From assembly GCF_022601975.1 (NCBI RefSeq), contig NZ_JAKVIR010000007.1, forward strand, positions 45,954 to 109,953: a stretch of 64,000 nucleotides of DNA, given 5' to 3'. This stretch comes from Pontibacter sp. E15-1 (lineage in GTDB: Bacteria; Bacteroidota; Bacteroidia; Cytophagales; Hymenobacteraceae). Shown one piece after another: positions 27,337 through 36,106 of this stretch. The position numbers were made by a program, and so were the translations under genes. A model generated the notes under the pieces. It worked only from the letters and a program-made list of their open reading frames with translations, made no database searches and was not told the DNA's origin. Positions within the stretch are counted from its first letter, which is position 1. Each line of letters begins with the position of its first letter.

Positions 27337-28440
27337 TTAGCTTTTAATTTCAACAGGTTTTGTTTTGGACAGCGAGGCATTCCGGACGGATACCTGCTGC
27401 GCCACGGCTTGCGCCAGCTCTTTGAAAACACCCGAAGCCGGGGAATCGTTCTGCAAAACTACGGGAGTTCCCTCGTCCCCGCTCTCGCGGATGCCTTGCA
27501 CAAGCGGTATCTGGCCCAAAAGCGCGACTTCGTATTTCTCTGCCAGCGCCTTTCCTCCGCCCTCACCGAAGATATAATATTTGTTATCGGGGAGCTCTGC
27601 AGGTGTAAAGTAAGCCATATTCTCCACTACACCAAGCACCGGCACGTTTATCTGCGGTTGCCGGAACATCTGCAGCCCTCTCACGGCATCCGCCAGGGCC
27701 ACTTTCTGCGGCGTCGTCACGATAACGGCGCCGGTTACCGGCAGGGCCTGTACCATGGTCAGGTGTATGTCGGAGGTGCCCGGAGGCAGGTCCAGCAGCA
27801 GGTAATCCAGCTCGCCCCACTCTACGTCCGATATAAACTGCCGCAGGGCAGAGCTGGCCATCGGGCCGCGCCATACCACGGCACCGTCCGCAGGTGTCAG
27901 GAAACCGATCGACATCATCTTGACGCCATACTTTTCTACGGGCACGATATAGTTTTTTCCGTTGTCGCCCTGAATCATTTGTGGGCGCTCCTGCTCCACG
28001 CCAAACATGGTGGGGATAGACGGGCCGGAGATATCAGCATCGATCAAACCGACGCGGGCACCGGCCTGCGCCAGGGCAATGGCCAGGTTGGAGGTAACAG
28101 TAGACTTGCCGACACCGCCTTTGCCAGACGCCACGGCAATGATGTTCTTCACACCGCCCAGCACCTCGGACGTATCGCCGCGGCCTGAGGTCACGCGCGA
28201 AGTCATGTTCACGGTCACGTCAGCCTCTTTGTCTACCATGGTATGGATAGCAGTGACGCAGGCGTTCCGGATCAGGTCTTTCAGCGGGCAGGCGGGCGTG
28301 GTCAGGATGACGGTGAAGCTCACGCTTTTGCCGTTTACCTGCACGTCCTCCACCATGTTCAGGGTGACAAGGTCTTTCCCCAGATCAGGCTCCTCTACAT
28401 AGCTGAGCGCTTTTAGTACATCTTCTTTTGTGATCGCCAT
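27337..28440 (-). CDS. mrp: Mrp/NBP35-type Fe-S carrier P-loop ATPase
   Basis: 367 residues. The N-terminal MIP18/DUF59 domain (about 1-85: MAITKEDVLKALSYVEEPDL, and CP in TTPACPLKD) is followed by a ParA/MinD-like ATPase. That domain has a deviant Walker A, ASGKGGVGKSTVTSNLA, switch region DADISGPSIPTMFG and DLPPGTSDIHLTM. The CxxC usual near the end of many Mrp proteins is not seen. It carries or inserts Fe-S clusters in the cytoplasm. A TATCTTTG -7-like element lies 28 bp upstream of the start. Confidence 0.93.
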   Translation of the reverse strand: MAITKEDVLKALSYVEEPDLGKDLVTLNMVEDVQVNGKSVSFTVILTTPACPLKDLIRNACVTAIHTMVDKEADVTVNMTSRVTSGRGDTSEVLGGVKNIIAVASGKGGVGKSTVTSNLAIALAQAGARVGLIDADISGPSIPTMFGVEQERPQMIQGDNGKNYIVPVEKYGVKMMSIGFLTPADGAVVWRGPMASSALRQFISDVEWGELDYLLLDLPPGTSDIHLTMVQALPVTGAVIVTTPQKVALADAVRGLQMFRQPQINVPVLGVVENMAYFTPAELPDNKYYIFGEGGGKALAEKYEVALLGQIPLVQGIRESGDEGTPVVLQNDSPASGVFKELAQAVAQQVSVRNASLSKTKPVEIKS

Positions 28441-28468
28441 ATATTAAACTGCTTAGCAATTTGCCCCG

Positions 28469-28476
28469 CAAAGATA
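28469..28476 (-). promoter_or_regulatory. Candidate -7 element of the mrp-nifU unit
   Basis: On the minus strand this reads TATCTTTG, an exact match to the Bacteroidota -7 consensus TAnnTTTG, 28 bp before the mrp ATG. No convincing -33 TTTG lies at the expected distance. Confidence 0.5.
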
Positions 28477-28620
28477 CGAACAAAAACCGCTATTCATAAG
28501 CGAAGGGCTTTAGAGTGCAACAAGCGGGGAGCGGTATAAGTTTTATACCAGGCAATAGGAGCGTAATTAGGCTGTGGGCGAAGTGGTATAAAACAGGGTA
28601 GCGCCTTTCCATCAGCCGAG

Positions 28621-28665
28621 GGGGATGTATGAATTCCCTTCTTAAAACGAAATCTATACCTGCTC
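28621..28665. repeat. Degenerate member of the 46-bp palindrome family
   Basis: The right arm (28648-28665, CGAAATCTATACCTGCTC) closely matches the right arm of the copy at 32871-32916. The left arm is eroded. It lies in the leader before the macro-domain gene, and the longer in-frame start at 28629 falls inside it, which argues for the later start. Confidence 0.55.
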
Positions 28666-28730
28666 TTTTCGACGCGCACGCTTCGCCTTTGCCCTCGGTT
28701 TGCCGTAGCTTAGGTATAAATGGACATGCC

Positions 28731-29258
28731 ATGGAACAGACAAAAATAGAAATACAGCAGGGCGACATCACCAAACTGGATGTGGACGCGATTGTGAATG
28801 CGGCAAACAGCAGTTTGCTGGGCGGCGGCGGTGTGGACGGCGCCATTCACCGGGCGGGCGGACCCGCTATTCTGGCGGAGTGTAAGAAGATCGTGGCGCG
28901 GCAGGGCAGTTGTCCCACCGGCGAAGCCGTCATCACGACAGGCGGGAAGCTGCCTGCAAGGTATGTCATCCATACCGTCGGGCCGGTGTGGCACGGCGGC
29001 GAGCAGGATGAGCCGCAGCAGCTGGCCAACTGCTACCGCAACAGCCTGCGCATCGCCACAGAAAAGCAGCTTAAAAGTATCGCCTTCCCCAACATCAGCA
29101 CGGGCGTGTATGGCTACCCGAAGGAGAAAGCCGCCAAGGTGGCCGTGCAGGCGGTAAATGATTTTATCCGGGACAACGATACCAGCCTGCGGCAGGTTAT
29201 TTTTGTATGTTTCGACGCCGAGAACCTGCGCCTGTATGAGAAAATTTTGAAAGGTTGA
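28731..29258 (+). CDS. Macro-domain protein, probable O-acetyl-ADP-ribose / ADP-ribosyl deacylase
   Basis: 175 residues from ATG 28731 ([20 protein letters not shown]). A longer frame from 28629 would read through a palindromic repeat and has no family match, so the later start is chosen. Motifs of MacroD/YmdB-type proteins: [33 protein letters not shown] for ADP-ribose binding, and [14 protein letters not shown]. Such enzymes remove ADP-ribose from proteins or hydrolyse O-acetyl-ADP-ribose in the cytoplasm. No ADP-ribosyltransferase or sirtuin gene is adjacent. Confidence 0.93.
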   Translation: MEQTKIEIQQGDITKLDVDAIVNAANSSLLGGGGVDGAIHRAGGPAILAECKKIVARQGSCPTGEAVITTGGKLPARYVIHTVGPVWHGGEQDEPQQLANCYRNSLRIATEKQLKSIAFPNISTGVYGYPKEKAAKVAVQAVNDFIRDNDTSLRQVIFVCFDAENLRLYEKILKG

Positions 29259-29404
29259 GTACGGCGATAAAGCGCATATTTCTGTGGCTTTAACCATCCT
29301 GCAGCGCTATGGCCTTCTGTAGCCAACAGCGTTTTAGCTATGTAGCCATCTTTCAACCCAACAATTAACAACCGGCAACTAGCAATCAACCAGCAGCAAT
29401 CCCG

Positions 29405-29412
29405 TATCTTTG
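29405..29412 (+). promoter_or_regulatory. Candidate -7 element of dnaG
   Basis: TATCTTTG matches the TAnnTTTG consensus exactly and ends 23 bp before the chosen dnaG ATG. No clear -33 TTTG is visible upstream. Confidence 0.5.
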
Positions 29413-29435
29413 CTCTCCGCTAACATCGTTTGCCC

Positions 29436-31355
29436 ATGTCACTGATCCCGAAAGAAGTTGTTGACCAGGTGTTGGTTCAAGCCGACATCACGGAGGTAGT
29501 CGGCGATTTTGTGTCGCTCAAGAAAAAGGGGCAGAACATGTGGGCCTGCTGCCCTTTCCACCACGAAAAGTCGCCTTCTTTCTCCGTTTCGCCGTCCAAG
29601 GGCATCTACAAGTGCTTTGGCTGCGGCAAGGCGGGCAACTCGGTGCAGTTTATCATGGATGTGGAGGGCACCAGCTTTCCGGAGGCAATCAAGTACCTGG
29701 CCAAGAAGTACAGCATCGAAGTGCCGGAAGATAACCCGAACCCGGAGTACGCCAGGGAGCAGAGCGAGCGCGACAGCCTTTTCATCGTTTCGGACTATGC
29801 CAACAAGCATTTTCAGCAAAACCTGCATACCCACGAGCAGGGCGGCATCGGGCAGTCTTACCTGAAGCAGCGGGGGATGAGCGAAAAGACCATCCGCAAG
29901 TTTGAGCTCGGCTACAGCGTGGACGAGTGGACAGACCTGACGGATGCGGCTCTCAAGGCAGGCTACCAGCAGAAATACCTCGAGGCCACCGGGCTGACCA
30001 TTGCCAAGGAAGACGGCAAGAAGTACGACCGTTTCCGGGGCCGCGTCATGTTCCCGATCCATAACGTGTCGGGGCGCGTGGTGGGCTTTGGTGCCCGCAC
30101 GCTCAAGACCAACGACAAGAAAAGCCCGAAATACCTCAACTCGCCCGAGTCGGACATTTACCACAAGAGCAACGTGCTGTATGGCCTGTTCCAGGCCAAG
30201 CAGGCAATCCGGATGCAGGACATGTGCTATATGGTGGAGGGCTACCTCGATGTGCTGTCGCTGCACCAGGGCGGCATCGAGAACGTGGTGGCCTCGTCGG
30301 GCACCTCGCTCACCGAGGGGCAGATCAAGCTCATTGCCCGCTATACCGAGAACATCACGGTGCTTTATGATGGCGACGCCGCCGGTATAAAAGCCTCGCT
30401 GCGCGGGATCGACTTGATTCTGGAGAGCGGCCTGAACGTGGATATCGTGACGTTCCCGGAAGGGGAGGACCCGGACTCATACATCCAGAAAGTGGGCGAC
30501 ACGGCGTTTAAAGCCTACATACAGGAGCACGCGCAGGATTTTATATCCTTCAAAACCAGCCTATACGCCGCCGAGGCCAAAGGCAGCCCGGTAAAAAAGG
30601 CGGAGGCGATTAAAGAGGTGGTTGCCTCTATTGCTAAAATCCCGGATGCCATTAAACGCACCGTCTTCTTCCGCAGCTGTAGCCTCATTTTCGACATCGA
30701 CGAGCAGGTGCTGATTTCGGAGTATAACAAGATGCAGCTGCAGGAACGCCAGCAGCCGCAGCGCGGGGGCAGTGGGCAGGAGTTTTTCCCGACGGCGCCG
30801 ATAGCCGAGCCAGAGCCCGAAAAGCCGGTGTCGGACCTGGACATGCTGAAACGGTATGAGCGCGAGATCGTGCGCATGCTGCTCAATTACCCCGATCGCG
30901 TGCTGGAAGACGGCCTGAACACATGCCAGTATATGCTGGAGCAGCTGGAGGATGTGGAGTTCCGGACGCCGCTGTACGCCCGCCTGATGGAGCTGATCAA
31001 GGACAAGCTGTGTGATGGCACCCTGGCCACCGCCGACGACTTTGTGCACCACCCCGATCAGGAAATACGCACCGAGGCCACCAACCTGCTCTCTGACCCC
31101 CACGAGCTGAGCCATAACTGGGAAACGCACCACATTTTCGTGCCTAGCGAGACGGACCTGCTGCCGTACGGGGCCGAGCGCGCCGTGCTGCGCCTGAAGT
31201 GGCGTAATGTGGAGCTGATGATCAAGGGCGAGATGGAAAAGCTGCGCCTCGTCACCGATCCGCAGGAACAGATCCAGCAGCTCACCTTCATCCGAAACCT
31301 CAAAACCCTGCACTGCCAGCTCGGCGACATGCTGGGCATCGTGGTGAACAGGTAG
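29436..31355 (+). CDS. dnaG: DNA primase
   Basis: 639 residues from ATG 29436 (MSLIPKEVVDQVL); a TTG two codons earlier is also in frame but less likely. The CHC2 zinc finger (CPFHHEKSPSF ... YKCFGCGKAGN) is at about residues 38-65. The catalytic core has FRGRVMFPIHN and the Toprim motifs MVEGYLDVLSLHQ and LYDGDAAGIKA. The C-terminal third (from about 460) is the helicase-binding domain with DLDMLKRYEREIVRMLL. It makes RNA primers at the replication fork together with DnaB. A hairpin at 31388-31410 follows. Confidence 0.97.
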   Translation: MSLIPKEVVDQVLVQADITEVVGDFVSLKKKGQNMWACCPFHHEKSPSFSVSPSKGIYKCFGCGKAGNSVQFIMDVEGTSFPEAIKYLAKKYSIEVPEDNPNPEYAREQSERDSLFIVSDYANKHFQQNLHTHEQGGIGQSYLKQRGMSEKTIRKFELGYSVDEWTDLTDAALKAGYQQKYLEATGLTIAKEDGKKYDRFRGRVMFPIHNVSGRVVGFGARTLKTNDKKSPKYLNSPESDIYHKSNVLYGLFQAKQAIRMQDMCYMVEGYLDVLSLHQGGIENVVASSGTSLTEGQIKLIARYTENITVLYDGDAAGIKASLRGIDLILESGLNVDIVTFPEGEDPDSYIQKVGDTAFKAYIQEHAQDFISFKTSLYAAEAKGSPVKKAEAIKEVVASIAKIPDAIKRTVFFRSCSLIFDIDEQVLISEYNKMQLQERQQPQRGGSGQEFFPTAPIAEPEPEKPVSDLDMLKRYEREIVRMLLNYPDRVLEDGLNTCQYMLEQLEDVEFRTPLYARLMELIKDKLCDGTLATADDFVHHPDQEIRTEATNLLSDPHELSHNWETHHIFVPSETDLLPYGAERAVLRLKWRNVELMIKGEMEKLRLVTDPQEQIQQLTFIRNLKTLHCQLGDMLGIVVNR

Positions 31356-31387
31356 TTTCCGCAGCGAACTTCCAGGGTTATGAAATT

Positions 31388-31410
31388 CCTGCGGGGGCGT
31401 TGCCCGCAGG
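31388..31410 (+). terminator. Hairpin downstream of dnaG, possible weak terminator
   Basis: CCTGCGGG (31388-31395) pairs with CCCGCAGG (31403-31410) around a 7-nt loop, with no U tract after it. It could be a weak terminator or part of the ribBA leader. Confidence 0.35.
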
Positions 31411-31568
31411 GCTATACCTTTCCGCAATTCCAGCCTCAACTAAATCCGCCTCAAAACTGTTGTTTAAATAAAAAAAGGGAATGCGCTTTAAACTTTTTAA
31501 TTTTACTGCGCTTTACTAACAGACCAACCGCCGGGCTGCACAGGCAACTCAGGCATAAAATACATAGC

Positions 31569-32858
31569 ATGGAATCCAATACAACAAATGAGGACAGGCC
31601 TTTAGACGCCATTGCCGCCGCCATTGAGGATATCCGCCAGGGCAAGGTGGTGATTGTAGTTGACGATGACGACCGTGAGAACGAAGGCGACTTTATCTGC
31701 GCTGCCGAAAAGGTCACTCCTGAGATTGTGAACTTCATGGCCACGCACGGCCGGGGCCTCATCTGCACCCCACTTACAGAGGAGCGTTGCGACGAACTCG
31801 GGCTTGAGCTGATGGTGGGGCGCAACACGGCCCTGCACGCCACGCCGTTCACCGTGTCTGTCGACCTGATCGGGCACGGCTGCACGACCGGCATCTCCGC
31901 CTCCGACCGGGCCAAAACCATACAGGCGCTGGTAGATCCCGTCACAGACCCGCACGCGCTGGGCAGACCAGGCCATATTTTTCCGCTGAAAGCGAAGAAA
32001 GAAGGCGTGCTGCGCCGTTCGGGCCATACCGAGGCGGCTGTGGACCTGGCACGACTGGCGGGATTGTCGCCGGCCGGGGTGCTGGTAGAGATTATGAACG
32101 AGGACGGCACCATGGCGCGCCTGCCCGATCTGTTTAAAGTGGCAGACCGCTTTAACCTGAAGCTGATCTCCATCAAAGACCTGATCAAGTTCAGGCTGCA
32201 GAAAGAGAGCCTGATAGACCGCGAGATTGCCGTGCAGATGCCGACAGACTTCGGCAACTTCGACCTATATGCCTTTACGCAGCGCAGTTCGGGTGCCAAG
32301 CACCTGGCCCTGGTGAAAGGGACCTGGGAGGAAGGCGAGCCGGTTCTGGTGCGGGTGCACTCTTCCTGCGTTACGGGCGATATTTTCGGGTCGTGCCGCT
32401 GCGACTGTGGGCCCCAACTGCATGAGGCCATGCGCATGATCGAGGCAGAGGGCAAGGGCGTGGTGGTATACATGAACCAGGAAGGCCGCGGCATTGGCCT
32501 GATCAATAAGCTGAAAGCCTACAAGCTGCAGGAGCAGGGCCGCGACACGGTGGAGGCGAATCTGGAACTGGGCTTTGCCATGGACGAACGCGACTATGGC
32601 GTGGGCGCACAGATTCTGCGTGACCTGGGTGTGACGAAAATGCGCCTGATCTCCAACAACCCGAAAAAACGCTCGGGCCTCATGGGGTATGGCCTCGAGA
32701 TTGTGGACACGGTGTCGATTGAGATTTCGCCGAACGAGCACAACCACCGCTACCTGACCACAAAGCGCGACAAATTGGGCCACGATATCATGAAAGACGT
32801 GACCGTGAAGCACCAGGCAAACACCATCCGGCACCAATCGAACCTGAACCAGCAGTAA
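31569..32858 (+). CDS. ribBA: Bifunctional 3,4-dihydroxy-2-butanone-4-phosphate synthase / GTP cyclohydrolase II
   Basis: 429 residues from ATG 31569 ([17 protein letters not shown]). A longer frame from 31380 lacks family similarity. The RibB half (about 1-215) has [17 protein letters not shown] and [11 protein letters not shown] with the metal-binding acids and His. The RibA half has the zinc cysteines in [15 protein letters not shown] and the catalytic [10 protein letters not shown]. It makes both precursors of riboflavin in the cytoplasm. No FMN-riboswitch-like sequence was recognised in the leader. A strong terminator lies at 32957-33000. Confidence 0.96.
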   Translation: MESNTTNEDRPLDAIAAAIEDIRQGKVVIVVDDDDRENEGDFICAAEKVTPEIVNFMATHGRGLICTPLTEERCDELGLELMVGRNTALHATPFTVSVDLIGHGCTTGISASDRAKTIQALVDPVTDPHALGRPGHIFPLKAKKEGVLRRSGHTEAAVDLARLAGLSPAGVLVEIMNEDGTMARLPDLFKVADRFNLKLISIKDLIKFRLQKESLIDREIAVQMPTDFGNFDLYAFTQRSSGAKHLALVKGTWEEGEPVLVRVHSSCVTGDIFGSCRCDCGPQLHEAMRMIEAEGKGVVVYMNQEGRGIGLINKLKAYKLQEQGRDTVEANLELGFAMDERDYGVGAQILRDLGVTKMRLISNNPKKRSGLMGYGLEIVDTVSIEISPNEHNHRYLTTKRDKLGHDIMKDVTVKHQANTIRHQSNLNQQ

Positions 32859-32870
32859 GGTTCTTCCTTC

Positions 32871-32916
32871 GGGCAGGTATAAATTTTGCGCTCAAAAACG
32901 AAATTTATACCTGCTT
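32871..32916. repeat. 46-bp palindrome (intact copy)
   Basis: A perfect 14-bp stem (32873-32886 with 32901-32914) surrounds a 14-nt centre. The centre CTCAAAAACGAAATTT closely resembles that of the copy at 41192-41237 (TTCCAAAAACGAAATTT). The arms carry GGTATAAATTT and its complement. It sits just after ribBA. Confidence 0.75.
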
Positions 32917-32956
32917 ATATACGCGGGCTTTGCCACAAGCTTGCCCGAGCCTTTAC

Positions 32957-33000
32957 AGCCCTTTGCCAGCAGCTAACTGCTCCTGGCAAAGGGCTTTTTT
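32957..33000 (+). terminator. Terminator of ribBA
   Basis: A perfect 13-bp stem (AGCCCTTTGCCAG at 32957-32969 with CTGGCAAAGGGCT at 32983-32995) is followed by a T run. Confidence 0.85.
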
Positions 33001-33006
33001 GCTTTA

Positions 33007-33167
33007 GAGCATGTTTAAATTTCGTTTTTGGAAGCGAGAATTGTTCAGCAAGGGTTCTGGCGAAGCGTTTTTTGAGCCGCATAGCAGCGCTATGGGGTGA
33101 TAAAAAGGCGAAGTCAGGTTCCTTTATGAACAATTTGCAGCCCAAAAGATGAATTTTAAACATGCTC
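33007..33167. mobile_element. 161-bp symmetric MITE-like element
   Basis: The ends are near-perfect 17-bp inverted repeats (GAGCATGTTTAAATTTC and the complement of GAATTTTAAACATGCTC), flanked by TTA at 33004-33006 and again at 33168-33170, as a target-site duplication would be. Nested inside are AATTGTTCA (33039-33047) with TGAACAATT (33127-33135), and the central hairpin CATAGC-AGC-GCTATG (33080-33094). All three pairs centre exactly on 33087. The first 28 bases match the 46-bp palindromes elsewhere in the window. No coding potential. Confidence 0.7.
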
Positions 33168-33324
33168 TTAGTGCAACTCCCATTAGTGGCATGATGACGG
33201 CGTGACTCTGGCAGGTTCGTCTGTCTGCAGGATTTATACCCGTATCAAACAGATTTTGCGCATATATAAGAGCTTGTGCAGTAGTGGTAACCAATCCCTA
33301 ACCCTTACAAAGAGAGTCCATACC

Positions 33325-33371
33325 CACAGGAGGATAATTTCACTTCCTGAACCGTAAGTTTATACCTGCTT
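33325..33371. repeat. Degenerate member of the 46-bp palindrome family
   Basis: The right arm (GTTTATACCTGCTT, ending at 33371) matches the copy at 32871-32916. The left half (CAGGAGGATAATTTC) and centre (CTTCCTGAAC) are recognisable but eroded. Confidence 0.45.
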
Positions 33372-33596
33372 GTCGATTGAGAATGGTTGTATCACAGCTT
33401 CGTGAAAAATCAGCATAACACACCCTGTACAGGATAGTGCGGGCGTGAAGAGGTTAAACCGCTGATGGACAATTTCCTATGAAATAGATGCTCGCTATTG
33501 TTCTAAAGGTATAAACTTTTGTATATAAGAAACTTTAGCAGGTTAAATCCTTAAAAATAGATAAAGAAGATGTAGAACACATAACGCTATTTTGTG

Positions 33597-34283
33597 ATGA
33601 GAGGGAATTTAGGAGTTGGAGCGCGTTTTATAAGCGCAGTAGTGTTGATTTTTTATATGTCTCTTCCGCTGCAGGCGCAGCACCAGGATAATCGGGACGA
33701 AACGTCGTGGTGGCCAGGAAGCAAGGTGGTGCTTTGGAGCGGAGACACCGTTTCTGGCTCACTAACCCTTTACCGATCACAGGACCTGATCTATGTGCAG
33801 CAACCCGACGGCAGCAGTAACTTTTACACGCCGGTGCATGTGCAGTATTTTATTACCAGGGAACAGCTCAGCGGCAAAACCACCCTGTTCCGGACGCTGT
33901 CCTGGGACATGGGCCGCGACCATTCTGATTTTAAAAAGCCAGCTTTTTTTGAGCAGCTAAACGAGGGCAGTTACACGCTGATGCGCCGGGAAATGCCGTT
34001 GATTCGGAACCCGAACGCGATTGACCAGCCGAATCAGCAGCATAGCTTCAGTACCGTCAGTACATACACGCAGGACAATACGCCATTAGGGTATGCCCCA
34101 AACCGATACTACATGCTGCTCCCCAACGGGGAAGTGGTGACGCTGCGCAACCTGCGGAAAGACCTGCACCGGCTGTTCGGCAAAAAGTCGAGGAAGGTGA
34201 AGAGCTTCGTGAAAAAGCACAACCTGGACTATGAGTATCCCCACAGGCTGGTGGCCATCGTCAACTACTACAACTCACTCTAA
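33597..34283 (+). CDS. Secreted protein of unknown function
   Basis: 228 residues from ATG 33597 (a GTG just before it is also in frame). The signal peptide is clear: MRGNLGVGARFISAVVLIFYMSLPLQAQ, with cleavage likely after AQA or LQAQ. The mature part opens with a small beta-rich stretch (GSKVVLWSGDTVSGSLTLY, DLIYVQQPDG) that resembles short 'cell-surface SH3-like' repeats seen in other Bacteroidota proteins. It ends in a basic segment (FGKKSRKVKSFVKKHNL). I do not recognise a family. The stop lies 3 bp from the stop of the convergent ABC permease gene with no terminator between. Confidence 0.75.
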   Translation: MRGNLGVGARFISAVVLIFYMSLPLQAQHQDNRDETSWWPGSKVVLWSGDTVSGSLTLYRSQDLIYVQQPDGSSNFYTPVHVQYFITREQLSGKTTLFRTLSWDMGRDHSDFKKPAFFEQLNEGSYTLMRREMPLIRNPNAIDQPNQQHSFSTVSTYTQDNTPLGYAPNRYYMLLPNGEVVTLRNLRKDLHRLFGKKSRKVKSFVKKHNLDYEYPHRLVAIVNYYNSL

Positions 34284-34286
34284 GTG

Positions 34287-35057
34287 CTACAGGTCGCGGA
34301 GTTTCAGGGTATAGTAACTGAGCAGACAGAACAGCACGATGTACCCGATAGCGGGCAGCGCGGCCCAGGCCGGCGAGAGCATCTGGGTAGGCGCAGTCAG
34401 CTGGTCGAGCAGGTCCTGTCCGGGCATCGGGGTAAGGCTTCCGAGCACTTTCATGGGCAGGTACTCGTCAACGGTGTCGGGTAGGCGCAGCTGGATGATC
34501 GGCTCCACGATTTTGGAGTAGATGATGAACGCCACGATGGCCAAACCGCTTTTCCTGATCACAAACCCAAAGAGCATGGCCAGCGTCATGTAGCCCACTG
34601 CTTGCACAAAGTAGTAGGAGAGCGCATCCATCTGCCCGAAAATAGCGCTGAAGGAGCTGTCGGGGCTGTATATCAGGCCGAAGTAGAGGCCCAGCACCAA
34701 CAGCAGCAACGTGCCAAAGACCGCGAGCGCCAGCGCCACGTAAAACTTTGCCAGCACCAGTTCCATACGCGAGAGGCCGTCGATCACCTGCTGCCGCAGG
34801 GTCCGGAAGGTATACTCATCAGTCACCAGCACAATCAGGAGTATGCCGAAGAGCAGGTTGAAAAAGCTGGCGATATAGGTCAGACGGTGCCAGAGTTCCG
34901 GAAGGTGGTACATGTCCTCGCCCAGTTCCTTGCCGTTGATGGTGACTTTGCTGCTGGCATACAGGATCAGGAGGAACACAGAGACGAAGATCGCCAGGAT
35001 GACCCATACCGTGCGGTAGGACATATATTTGTGCAGCTCAATGCGGAGTAAGTTCAT
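34287..35057 (-). CDS. ABC-2 type transporter permease
   Basis: 256 residues with about six hydrophobic segments (around residues 18-35, 60-80, 105-130, 145-165, 170-185 and 230-250). The N terminus MNLLRIELHKYMSYRTVWVI and TLRQQVIDGLSR after the second span are typical of ABC-2 permeases of the NatB/antibiotic-export type. Its ATG overlaps the stop of the ATPase gene by one base (TGATG), so the two are coupled and form an exporter. The substrate is unknown; drug, peptide or lipid export is usual for the family. Confidence 0.9.
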   Translation of the reverse strand: MNLLRIELHKYMSYRTVWVILAIFVSVFLLILYASSKVTINGKELGEDMYHLPELWHRLTYIASFFNLLFGILLIVLVTDEYTFRTLRQQVIDGLSRMELVLAKFYVALALAVFGTLLLLVLGLYFGLIYSPDSSFSAIFGQMDALSYYFVQAVGYMTLAMLFGFVIRKSGLAIVAFIIYSKIVEPIIQLRLPDTVDEYLPMKVLGSLTPMPGQDLLDQLTAPTQMLSPAWAALPAIGYIVLFCLLSYYTLKLRDL

Positions 35058-35953
35058 CAGGATGGTTGTTTTATGATTTCCAGAAACTGCGCCTCCAGGC
35101 TCTTGCGCTTTACCGAGAGCTGCGACAGGACGATGTCAGCCGCAAACATGGCCTTGTTCACATCCGCGCTGCCATACCCCTCTTTCAGCGTGAGGTATAC
35201 CACATCGCGCTCCGGGGTATAGGTTTCTACGAAGGGCAGTTGGGGCAGCACCCGCAGTATCTCCGCCATATCTGTTGCGCTCACGATGATCTGGTCTTTG
35301 GCAGAGAGGATGGTGCTGACGGGGCCTTCGGCACGCAACGCCCCTTTTTGCAACACCGCCACGTGCGTGCAGACTTTCTCCACCTCATCCAGCAGGTGGC
35401 TGGCCAGGATTATTGTTTTGCCTTCGGCGGCTATCTTCAGGATCAGCTCGCGCACCTCCGCGATGCCCTCCGGGTCCAGGCCGTTCGTGGGCTCGTCCAG
35501 CACCAGCACCTCCGGGTCGTTTAGCAGGGCGGCGGCTATGGCCAGGCGCTGCTTCATCCCCAACGAGAACCCCTTGAAAGTGGTATGCATCCGGAGCTCC
35601 AGCCCGACCAGCTTCAGCACGGCATTTATTTTCTGTGGGCTAACCCCCTTTATATCTGCCACAATCTGCATGTTTTTGCGGGCGCTGAGGTAGGGGTAAA
35701 AGTTAGGGGTCTCGAGCAGGGCGCCTACCCGCCGCTTGGTGTCGCGGCTGATGGGCTGCCCGAACCACGTGAAACTGCCCGAGCTGGGGCGGATCACATC
35801 CAGCACCATGCCCAGTGTGGTGGTTTTGCCACTGCCGTTTGGGCCCAGCAAGCCGTAAATGCTCCCTTCCCCCACCTGTATCGATAGCTGGTCCACGGCC
35901 TGGATGGAGCCGTAGCGCTTGGAGAGATGCTTGATGTCCAGTATGTCTGCCAC
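35057..35953 (-). CDS. ABC transporter ATP-binding protein
   Basis: 298 residues, GTG start at 35953 (reads M-ADILDIKHLSKRYG). Walker A is GLLGPNGSGKTTTLGM, the signature is FSLGMKQRLAIAAAL, Walker B is VLVLDEPTNGLDPEG, and the switch His is in ILASHLLDEV. The C-terminal 80 residues follow the pattern of drug-export ATPases (CcmA/NatA group). With the overlapping permease gene it makes a minimal two-gene ABC-2 exporter. No dedicated regulator lies next to it. Confidence 0.95.
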   Translation of the reverse strand: MADILDIKHLSKRYGSIQAVDQLSIQVGEGSIYGLLGPNGSGKTTTLGMVLDVIRPSSGSFTWFGQPISRDTKRRVGALLETPNFYPYLSARKNMQIVADIKGVSPQKINAVLKLVGLELRMHTTFKGFSLGMKQRLAIAAALLNDPEVLVLDEPTNGLDPEGIAEVRELILKIAAEGKTIILASHLLDEVEKVCTHVAVLQKGALRAEGPVSTILSAKDQIIVSATDMAEILRVLPQLPFVETYTPERDVVYLTLKEGYGSADVNKAMFAADIVLSQLSVKRKSLEAQFLEIIKQPS

Positions 35954-36054
35954 GAGTGTTGGTTAAGTGTGCCGCCGTTTAGCTGTCCGAATATAGGGAA
36001 CAGGCGATGGAAATAAAAACTTTATCTCCGGAGGCGCGCCCACGTACTGCGTAA

Positions 36055-36100
36055 GAGCCTATTTATATTTCGTTTTTGGCAGCGAAATGTAAACTTGCTT
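36055..36100. repeat. Degenerate 46-bp palindrome
   Basis: GAGCCTATTTATATTTCG (36055-36072), a 10-nt centre TTTTTGGCAG, and CGAAATGTAAACTTGCTT (36083-36100). It has the same 18+10+18 layout as the copy at 41192-41237, with several substitutions. It ends 6 bp before the DUF72 start codon. Confidence 0.65.
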
Positions 36101-36106
36101 TAAACT

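Larger units (their letters stand above)
32859..33596. other. 738-bp repeat-rich intergenic region
   Basis: Between ribBA and the next gene there is no credible gene. It holds the palindrome at 32871-32916, the ribBA terminator, the 161-bp MITE-like element and a degenerate palindrome at about 33325-33371. From 33380 to 33590 it is plain AT-rich sequence with several GGTAT words. Confidence 0.7.

Noticed and set aside
31356..31568. FMN riboswitch upstream of ribBA
   Set aside because: The conserved FMN-aptamer segments were not seen; only a short GC hairpin is present.
32886..33152. Small 88-codon open frame
   Set aside because: It runs through a palindrome, the ribBA terminator and the MITE-like element and has no protein character.
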